Below are positions 58,601 to 64,000 of a stretch of 64,000 nucleotides of DNA, one piece after another (position 1 is the stretch's first letter; every line of letters starts with the position of its first letter). The notes below the pieces were generated by a model. The model was not told the origin of the DNA, ran no database searches, and saw nothing but the letters and a program-made list of their open reading frames with translations. Position numbers and translations under genes: made by a program. This stretch comes from Cristatella mucedo (Eukaryota; Bryozoa; Phylactolaemata; Cristatellidae), in contig WPIO01000044.1 of NCBI GenBank assembly GCA_009760855.2, positions 899,501 through 963,500 of the forward strand, read 5' to 3'.

Positions 58601-58892
58601 GCCTGGTGGTGGACCGATAGGGGATAGCTCTTCAAGGGTTCCAATTAAAGCGGCTGCACTAGGCTCTTACAGCTGTTCAAGCCCCTCCAATAACTACCAC
58701 TTTGACCTCTCTCTCCTTGAAGCCCGGTAACCCATCTCGACCCGAAATCCAGTACGGGGCTTCCGAACTATGAGAGACAAAGAGAGAAAGAGAGAAAGAG
58801 AGAAAGAGAGAAAGAGAGAAAGAGAGAAAGAGAGAAAGAGAGAAAGAGAGAAAGAGAGAAAGAGAGAAAGAGAGAAAGAGAGAAAGAGAGAA

Positions 58893-58935
<43 letters not shown>

Positions 58936-58942
58936 GAGAGAA

Positions 58943-58985
<43 letters not shown>

Positions 58986-59606
58986 AAGAGAGAAAGAGAG
59001 AAAGAGAGAAAGAGAGAAAGAGAGAAAGAGAGAAAGAGAGAAAGAGAGAAAGAGAGAAAGAGAGAAAGACCTCGTGGAAAGACCTCGAGGAAAGACCTTG
59101 TGCTGTTTCAGGCTCTCCTACTAAAGAGGCTTCTGGTGGGCACATCCGGCAAGGAGCGTTCAACTCTTTATAAGGTTTAATAAAGTTAAGCTAACAGATA
59201 AAGTAAACAGTTGAGGTGAAAATTAATGTTAAAAGGAAAGGTTTTAGATGGGCTTCTTTCTGAGCTGGCTTTGAAATGAGCGTACTAGTTTTGAGGTGCC
59301 CCTCAGTGCTGATGTGTAGGCCCGTCATGCCAAACCGCGGCGTCGCGCTTGACCGCACCGGCCGTTCTAACTGCTTTAGTCACAGGCTTCTATTGCTGCT
59401 GCATTACGTAATTGATCTCCTGGTCCGTTCGCTTTTCTGGAAACTTTGAAAGAATTCTTTTGGCCTCTTGAGACAGCTTTTGTTGCTTATCGGCTTTGAA
59501 ATCACTCGGATCAAAGAGCATTGCACTGCGAATCTCATCGACGGTTTGGTTGAACTTGTCCTCTTCGATATCCTTTATGTGCTTCATTAGCTCCAAGCTC
59601 GATGAC
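49665..59606 (-). CDS. CNBD2: CNBD2-like cyclic-nucleotide-binding protein, six internal exons (both ends incomplete)
   Basis: Minus-strand exons, in order: 59606-59408, 55938-55850, 53565-53492, 53394-53318, 52982-52899, 49739-49665. They join in phase into about 199 residues without a stop. Order of features: a helical lead (MLFDPSDFKADKQQKL, then ILSKFPEKRT); the ALRSCRSIAEYPIRMQ helix before the fold; the beta-roll KRVLLKQGHSPQAFYYVFYG and VSVLVQ; the phosphate-binding cassette GENFGELAII...KRQSTV; then VELISIST and AYEKTFLSGG...DPDHEAFM. The cassette keeps its Glu (FGE) and Arg (KRQS), so cAMP/cGMP binding is plausible. CNBD2 of mammals is a cAMP-binding protein needed for sperm formation; the role here is inference. 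The 5' exons should lie right of 59606 and were not found. A 2.6-kb antisense LINE-A sits in the last intron listed. The cNMP-binding assignment is strong; orthology to CNBD2 is likely. Confidence 0.78.
49927..52560 (+). mobile_element. LINE-A, 2.6 kb, youngest-looking copy, 7-bp target duplication
   Basis: 5'-truncated within the endonuclease domain; full RT, 3' region, hairpin and (ATT)n. AGACCTT occurs at 49920-49926 and again directly after the tail at 52561-52567. It lies antisense in an intron of the CNBD2-like gene. Confidence 0.95.
49972..52275 (+). pseudogene. LINE-A ORF2 fragment: endonuclease C-terminus plus reverse transcriptase
   Basis: 767 open codons. The start is a near-cognate codon produced by the truncation, not a true start. 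Order: endonuclease end (HVHGPTHIKGHTLDQIFS, KSCLSDHMQISF), linker (DEFAPLTKRTVRP, LWFAADIKLARSTKRK), RT with FKKAVVRPLLKKATLDQENL, YRPVSLLPFLSKTLERVV, LLDLSAAFDTIDHKVLLERL, GVPQGSVLGPVLFTVYTLPL, HFYADDTQLYLFF (catalytic YADD at 51454-51465), then the C-terminal domain. A single-base loss near 52223 shifts the last residues. A TGAC repeat slip near 49957-49968 breaks the frame just upstream. CR1/L2 clade by motif, inferred. Confidence 0.92.
52568..52860. repeat. AT-rich tract with (TA)n and repeated TTTAACTTTATATATA
   Basis: (TA)n about 52727-52845 interrupted by three TTTAACTT-type units. Confidence 0.9.
52899..52982 (-). CDS. CNBD2: CNBD2-like exon e (phosphate-binding cassette)
   Basis: 84 bp, 28 codons: ELAIINQTKR QSTVLSKTAV ELISISTE. 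Acceptor ...caattttgtag, donor GTAAGG. Together with exon d it forms FGELAII...R.STV, which retains the ribose-contacting Glu and phosphate-contacting Arg. Confidence 0.85.
53318..53394 (-). CDS. CNBD2: CNBD2-like exon d
   Basis: 77 bp: V completed at the junction, SVLVQRTEGG, PAEFQCNLSH, GENFG. Acceptor ...ctatttgtag, donor GTAAGT, phase 0. The 97-bp intron separates it from exon c. Confidence 0.85.
53492..53565 (-). CDS. CNBD2: CNBD2-like exon c (cNMP beta-roll)
   Basis: 74 bp: a base completing AGC (Ser), YEPKRVLLKQ GHSPQAFYYV FYGT, one base. Acceptor ...tttttgcag, donor GTAAGT. R.L.KQG....FYYV..G is the classic start of a cNMP-binding domain. Confidence 0.85.
53566..54340. other. intron sequence of the CNBD2-like gene, nothing recognised
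   Basis: A GC-rich patch at 53690-53820 has no recognised content. Confidence 0.35.
54350..54665 (+). mobile_element. LINE-B 3' fragment, old
   Basis: TGGAACTCATTTCCATAATT, CTTACGCAACGACATC, CATCCTTTCCAGCAGTTCTG, and an ATTACATTAAAATTACA tail. Confidence 0.75.
54666..55682. other. AT-rich intron sequence with (TA)n near 55645-55675
   Basis: No gene recognised. Confidence 0.4.
55683..55735 (-). mobile_element. SINE-2 head only
   Basis: Reverse orientation of GAGGTGCTCGCCCTTCACGA and ACAAGGTCGTGGATAAATTT, then (TC)n. Confidence 0.6.
55850..55938 (-). CDS. CNBD2: CNBD2-like exon b
   Basis: 89 bp: AVIALRSCRSIAEYPIRMQK, NIAQYGMLE plus two bases. Acceptor ...gattcttgaag, donor GTGAGC. A different, longer open frame overlaps it on the same strand, but this frame carries the family pattern. 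Confidence 0.75.
56758..56951 (+). mobile_element. SINE-2, complete
   Basis: tRNA-like head with CATCGTGGGTTCGAGTCCTG (B box), body ACTGCCAACTGCAAGCGGTG, tail GATAGCCGCTAAGGCTCTTC, TGCCGCTATACAAATGAGGG, TTAAATCAGCTGATAATTTT. Confidence 0.88.
56968..57143 (+). mobile_element. SINE-2, complete, tandem with the previous copy
   Basis: Head GGGCCTTGGTAGCCCTGAAG, CTCTTCACGACCAAGGTCGT, GGGTTCAAATCCTGCAGGGG (B box), same body and tail. About 16 bp separate it from the preceding copy. Confidence 0.9.
57144..58770. other. intron sequence of the CNBD2-like gene, nothing firmly recognised
   Basis: An AATAAAG at about 57408 and a GC-rich segment at 57220-57450 hint at an LTR-like unit, but no ends could be matched. 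Confidence 0.3.
58771..59070. repeat. hexanucleotide satellite (GAAAGA)n, about 300 bp, pure purine on the plus strand
   Basis: About 50 units with interspersed (GA)n at 58902-58925 and 58952-58976. The long Arg/Glu/Lys and Ser/Leu frames are artefacts. Confidence 0.98.
59408..59606 (-). CDS. CNBD2: CNBD2-like exon a
   Basis: 199 bp: one base completing a codon plus 66 codons, from SSSLELMKHI to EKRTDQEINY. Acceptor ...tacccttaag, donor GTAATG (weak). If the donor is ignored, the frame runs five more codons to TAG at 59392-59390. Confidence 0.7.
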
Positions 59607-60210
59607 CTTAAGGGTAAGAAAGGGAGGACACTGATAAGCTTTCCTATTGCCTACCGCAAGGTAAGTAAGTGTACAAGGTTAAACGCGAGCATCGGGAAAA
59701 ACGTGATGTGAATAATGCTCACTCAAGTGATGAGACACGATTGAAAATAAGACAACGACAGTATTTAACTGGCGTCTACTACCAAGGTTAAAGAATCGTA
59801 AAACTAAAAAATCTAAAGAATCGTAAAACTAAAGGCTAAAGAGTCGTAGGAGCAGCCTTCAATTATTAACATTCAATCGATATCCGAAGGAATCAGAATC
59901 AATTGCCCAAGTTTCATAAATCAGTCCAAACGCCTGCACCGGAATATCTGACTTATTTAACTTCACGTAATTATCTGTGTATCCTACACTCACAAGCCAC
60001 ATAAAGTTAGAAAACTTGAAGTCCAATATTATCATGCATGCCATTCCAAATACTCATAATATACGATCCAAGAATAAACTTAATTTGGTATAAACACAGT
60101 GTGAGGTCAATAATACTAGCAATATTAATGCTTTTATATAAGAAAACAGAATCTCTTCTAAGGCACTTCGCATGGGCTGGAAATGAAGCATATGAACTGA
60201 TCAGTGACAT
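59607..60210. other. no recognised gene
   Basis: Upstream exons of the CNBD2-like gene were sought here and not found. Confidence 0.3.
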
Positions 60211-61097
60211 TAATAATAATGATAATAATAATAACACGCTTGATAGAGCACCATCAGAGAACTCAATCTCTTTCTATGCGCTTTATATTGCTGCAAAGGA
60301 AGCATGATTGAATGGTTTGTGTTAGCATGCTCAATAAACAACAAGAATAATATGGTTAGGGGTGACATGCACAGCGCCGGCATGCAAGTGTGGTTAATAT
60401 ATATATATATAATTCATTTGTATAGCGCCCCAAGAGAACTAAATCTCTATTCAGGCGCTCCACATATGCATCAGGGCTCGAGCCCACGACCTCAGCTAGA
60501 CTTTAGTCGGGGCGAGCACCTTAACCGCTGGACCAACCCAGCAGCATGCACTGTGTCAGCAGGCATTAGCACATTAAGGTCGAATCACAGGGACCCGCTA
60601 AATGCTGTCATAAGTAGGTGCATTTTTACTTTCTTTTGAAATGTGGTCAAGTCAGGGGATGTCGTCTGTATGAGGTATAGGTAAGCAGTTAGGTTCCGAA
60701 AAGTGGGTGGTACGATGCTTAGCCTGGTGGGGCAGTAGATCTGATAGGTAGGCTGGAGCCAAATAATGAAGGGACCTGAAAGTGAGTGACATAACCTTGA
60801 GGTCAATGCGTTGCTTGACTGGTAGCTAGCGACGGTCGGCGAGAAGAGGTGCGATGTGGCAATTGCGACCCTCACGACAGACAAGCCTAGCTGCAAGTTT
60901 TGCACCAGCTGCAAGCGCCTAATTGCACAGGCCGGTAGATCGGCAAGCAGTAAGTTACAGAAGTCAAGACGGGATGTCACAAATGCATGGACAAACTTAG
61001 ATGCGGCATCCCTGTCTAAATAAGCCCGAATTTTAGAAATGTTATGTAGCTTAAAGTAGGCAGACTTTATTGTGGAGTTGATGTAGTCGTCTAACAA
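60211..61097 (-). mobile_element. LINE-A 3' copy interrupted by SINE-1
   Basis: (AAT)n and hairpin at the left. On the minus strand the RT C-terminus (ISKIRAYLDRDAASKFVHAF, VTSRLDFCNLLLADLPACAI). Bases 60397-60543 are a SINE-1 insertion. Confidence 0.9.
60397..60543 (-). mobile_element. SINE-1, best-preserved copy
   Basis: Reverse orientation: GCTGGGTTGGTCCAGCGGTT, AAGGTGCTCGCC (A-box side), GGTCGTGGGCTCGAGCCCTG (B box), GAGCGCCTGAATAGAGATTT, AGTTCTCTTGGGGCGCTATA, CAAATGAATTATATATATAT. Pol III-type internal promoter inferred. Confidence 0.92.
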
Positions 61098-61749
61098 CGT
61101 GCATAATTACAGCGCATTGGCATATGAGGAGGAATCTCACGGATGAAGAAAATGTTGTAAGGCATATGCGGTTTTACCTGTGTTTTAAATTTCAAGTAAT
61201 TGGACATCGTAATGCCAGTCAGTAGCGAGTTCCAGGCTTTGGGAGCAAGGGCTAATCTCCAAAGGTTTCGCGGTCACTCAGAGGCACTTAGCTAAAGGGC
61301 CTGAGTAAGAGGAGCGCGTTGAACAACGAGAAGCGACGATGAGTAATAGTAATAGTAATACTTTACAGAGGCTTCACACCCGTATGAAAAGAATGGGTGG
61401 GGGAGGGAACGTAAAAGTAAACGGTAGTTGAACCTTGAATCTGACATGTTGCTTGGTAGGGCTAGTGCAGGTCATAGAGAAGTGCTTCAATGTGACAGTT
61501 GCGTCGTTCACGTCATATGGGTATGGCTGTAAAGTTTTTCGCTATTTTGCACTATAAGAGTCTTATAATAATGCAGGCAGGAAGACCTGAAATGAAATAG
61601 CTGTTGAAGTAAAAGCGGAATGTCACAAATGCAAGGAACAACTTTTCTATGGCTCTATGCAAACATGTTATTACTATTATTAAATTTAAATAAGCCACAG
61701 TTTTTGCAGCGTTATATTGATGAAATTAGGCAGACCTTACCGAGGAACC
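61098..61749. other. old LINE-A-like remnants, no gene
   Basis: GAGTTCCAGGCTTTGGGAGC near 61227 and short stretches (GTGACAGTTGCGTCGTTCAC near 61491) match LINE-A on the minus strand; most is decayed. Confidence 0.4.
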
Positions 61750-62162
61750 TGTAGTTTGGTTGCACAGTAGAGAGCCAGCCGATGCTTAACACCGACAGTT
61801 TATTCCCAGCACACGGAGCCCCAGAGCGCACGGCTTCCCTCAGCCCCTGCCCTCACACGACTGCCCTCCCCTGGTCGACTCCGATGACTCATCGACAACA
61901 ACTGTGCACCGGCCAACCCTGATGGTGAATCCACCATCTGGCCACCAGCTGGTCCATGCCACATCAAAGGCGGATCACAGCAGTGCACTGGCCGACCCTG
62001 ATGGTGAATCCACCATCTGGCCACCAGCTGGTTACTGGCCTCTGTCCATACCACATCACAGGCGGACCCCAGCTGTGCACCGGCCCCTCTCGGTGGTGCT
62101 TCTAACAGCTCACCAGTAGCTTATCAGAGGAGCCTGCATACGATACATACATGCGAACTACA
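61750..62162 (-). mobile_element. solo LTR (413 bp), 5-bp target duplication GAACC
   Basis: TGTAGTTTGG...GCGAACTACA ends; GAACC at 61745-61749 and 62163-62167. Same family as the LTR at 40058-40379 in the opposite orientation (AATAAACTGTCGGTG, GCATCGGCTGGCTCTCT). Carries two copies of an 80-90 bp internal repeat (CTGATGGTGAATCCACCATC, TGGCCACCAGCTGG). Confidence 0.92.
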
Positions 62163-62223
62163 GAACCGATGCGGTAATTATTCTCATTTGCATTCATGCA
62201 ATTGCCTTATAGCGTCTGCTCAT

Positions 62224-62807
62224 ATGTAATGTAATGTAACGTGTCTCCGTATGTAACTCCACAAAGTCATAAAGACTATGTGGGTGTTACACAGAAGAGT
62301 TTTGTATAGAGAACTCGCAGCCTAAACGGCTTTTGGTACGCATTCGGTAGCCTACAGACATAGTCTCACGCAACAAAGAGAAAGTGGGAAGCATAGCAGA
62401 GTCGGGAGAGCAGTTGAGGTAGTGAGTAGCATGGAAGTAGCAGCTCAGGACCGCTGAAAAGGATGAGCCATAGTCGGCAGCAGGAGAGTAGTTGTCGTTG
62501 CATAAGAATTGTGGAAGCGAGTTCCACAGTCTAGGACCTGCTGAGCTAAAGCTTCTGTCGCCAACGGTCTTTAAGCGCAGGAATGGAACAGGTAATTTAT
62601 TGTCCACACAGGACCTGAGGGCGCGAACAGGCTGAAACTGATGCAGCAGTTCAGCTAGATATGAAGGGGCCAAGCCATGGCGGGCCTTGTGGGTCAGCGT
62701 AAGAACTTTGCTCTGTATCCGTTGCTCAACCGGCATCCATCCTAACTCTTTTAGCAAAGGAGACACGTGCTCAAACCTCTGGGAATTGAAGACTAGCCTT
62801 ACAGCCA
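62224..62807 (-). mobile_element. LINE-B 3' fragment, 584 bp, target duplication CTCAT
   Basis: Tail ATGTAATGTAATGTAACGTG at the left. On the minus strand VSPLLKELGWMPVEQRIQSK, VLTLTHKARHGLAPSYLAEL, DRSFSSAGPRLWNSLPQFLC. CTCAT on both sides (62219-62223, 62808-62812). Confidence 0.92.
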
Positions 62808-63010
62808 CTCATGCTATTCACATGACAGGGATACTAGTGGGAGCTGAGAGTTTGCAAAAGATCGTTTTGGAAATGGGTACTAAAATTTCATGCAGAGCAA
62901 CAGGGTATATGCCGTCCGAATTGGTATTGAGGGAAAGACTTGGCAGTTTCTGATTGTCACCTCACGAGACTCACATCCACAGGCTTGGCCATCCAGCCAA
63001 TCAGCACCTG
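62808..63010. other. flank of the LINE-B insertion, no gene
   Basis: Begins with the right half of a locus repeated at 63872-63940. Confidence 0.5.
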
Positions 63011-63167
63011 AGAATAAGAGAGAGAGAAATATAGAGAGAAATGAGAGAGAAAGGAGAGAGAGGGGAGAGAGAAAGAGATAGAGCGAGAAAGAGAAAGGCT
63101 GACAGATTGGGAGAGAGAAAAGGAAAGCGAGAAAGAAGAGCAAAAGAGAGAGAGAGAGAGCGAAACT

Positions 63168-63201
<34 letters not shown>

Positions 63202-63228
63202 AAGGGAGAGAGGGTGAAAAAGGAAGAG

Positions 63229-63289
<61 letters not shown>

Positions 63290-63528
63290 GAAATAGAGGA
63301 GAGAGAAAGAAATGAGAGAGATTGAGAAAGAGGAGAGAGAGAGAGAACGAAAGGGAGAGAGGGTGAAAAAAGGAGAGAGAGAGAGAGAGAGAGAAAGCAA
63401 TAAAGAAGAGAGGGCGAATTAGAGAGAGAGAGAGGAGAGAGAGAGAGGGGGAGGGAGAGAGAGCAAGAAAGAGAAAAAGAGAGTGAGAGAAAGAGAGAGA
63501 ATGAGAGAGAACAAAAAGAAGAGAAGAA
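63011..63528. repeat. degenerate GA-rich purine tract, about 500 bp
   Basis: Mostly (GA)n with A/G interruptions; pure purine runs on the plus strand. Long Ser/Leu/Phe frames on the minus strand are artefacts. Confidence 0.95.
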
Positions 63529-64000
63529 ATTTGCCCAGATTTGTTCTTAGGGCAGTTGAACCTTGACCTTTCAAACGTGATCAAATGATGCGTGGAACCA
63601 TTAGTCATGCTTTTAGTCCTACATCGTTTATTATAGGTTTCAGTCAGGTTGCTGTGCGCTATCATTCTAATGTGCATAGTTATCGTTAACCAGCTTGGTT
63701 CGATTAGGAACTTCAGAGGTCTTATGAAGAACCATGAATAAGAAGCTCCATAACTTGTCAATTGCTTCACTAATAGTTATGATTTTGAAAGTTTTTGAAG
63801 CATACTCATATTCACAGTTGCCGTTGTTAAAGAAAGGTTTCTTGGTACTTTAGCTGACTGAATGTGGGTATTACTCTCATTTGCATTCATGAAATTGCCT
63901 TATAGCGTCTGCTCATGCTATTCACATGACAGGGTTACTAGTGAGATCCCTGTCATTTGTAAGCTACTTTTAAATCTCATGAAATATGGGAATGTCGTGA
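63529..64000. other. no recognised gene; contains the unoccupied duplicate of the 62.2-kb LINE-B target site
   Basis: CATTCATGAAATTGCCTTAT, AGCGTCTGCTCATGCTATTC, ACATGACAGGG at 63885-63935. Confidence 0.6.

Noticed and set aside
58768-59180. Long frames on both strands over (GAAAGA)n
   Set aside because: Simple-repeat artefacts.
62880-63770. 296-codon minus-strand frame, mostly Ser/Leu/Phe
   Set aside because: Translation of a GA-rich tract, with no family pattern outside it.

Overview
The window is invertebrate-animal nuclear DNA, not bacterial: three spliced protein-coding genes lie among dense transposable elements and microsatellites. I infer a metazoan from GT/AG introns, tRNA-derived SINEs, CR1/L2-type LINEs, a Tigger transposon, solo LTRs and the gene content. 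I cannot fix the phylum. No bacterial feature, CRISPR array or rRNA is visible.

Genes. (1) Minus strand, from 22954 past the left edge: the first seven coding exons of NSUN2, an RNA cytosine-5 methyltransferase. They encode 208 residues and join in perfect phase; the introns are full of LINEs. (2) Plus strand, 28773-31336: a complete six-exon, 155-residue myosin essential light chain, whose first coding exon is only the ATG. (3) Minus strand, 59606 down to about 49665: six internal exons of a CNBD2-like cyclic-nucleotide-binding protein, including a complete cNMP-binding fold with the key Glu and Arg. Its two ends are missing or uncertain.

Repeats (local working names). LINE-A: a CR1/L2-like element with an (ATT)n tail preceded by a conserved hairpin, at least 15 copies. 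LINE-B: a second CR1/L2-like family with an (ATTACATT)n-type tail, eight copies. SINE-1: tRNA-headed, with a 3' end that copies the LINE-A hairpin and tail. SINE-2: tRNA-headed with an unrelated tail. There are also one Tigger/pogo DNA transposon (32903-35497), two related solo LTRs with 5-bp target duplications, and a 525-bp insertion of unknown class with a 19-bp target duplication.

Layout. 0-23 kb: NSUN2 with LINE-A/B in its introns, including a nested and head-to-head LINE-A cluster at 14.4-20 kb. 23-28.7 kb: intergenic LINE fragments. 28.7-31.9 kb: myosin light chain. 32-49 kb: Tigger, SINEs, LINE-B split by a solo LTR, two GC-rich islands, and LINE-A split by the unknown insertion. 49-60 kb: CNBD2-like gene with the best-preserved LINE-A (767-codon frame) in one intron. 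60-64 kb: LINE-A split by SINE-1, the second solo LTR, LINE-B and purine-rich repeats.

I found no clearly new biological system. The strongest observations are insertion histories readable to the base (empty sites, nested target duplications), the LINE-A/SINE-1 shared 3' hairpin, and the exon-level recovery of genes that no single long open frame reveals.
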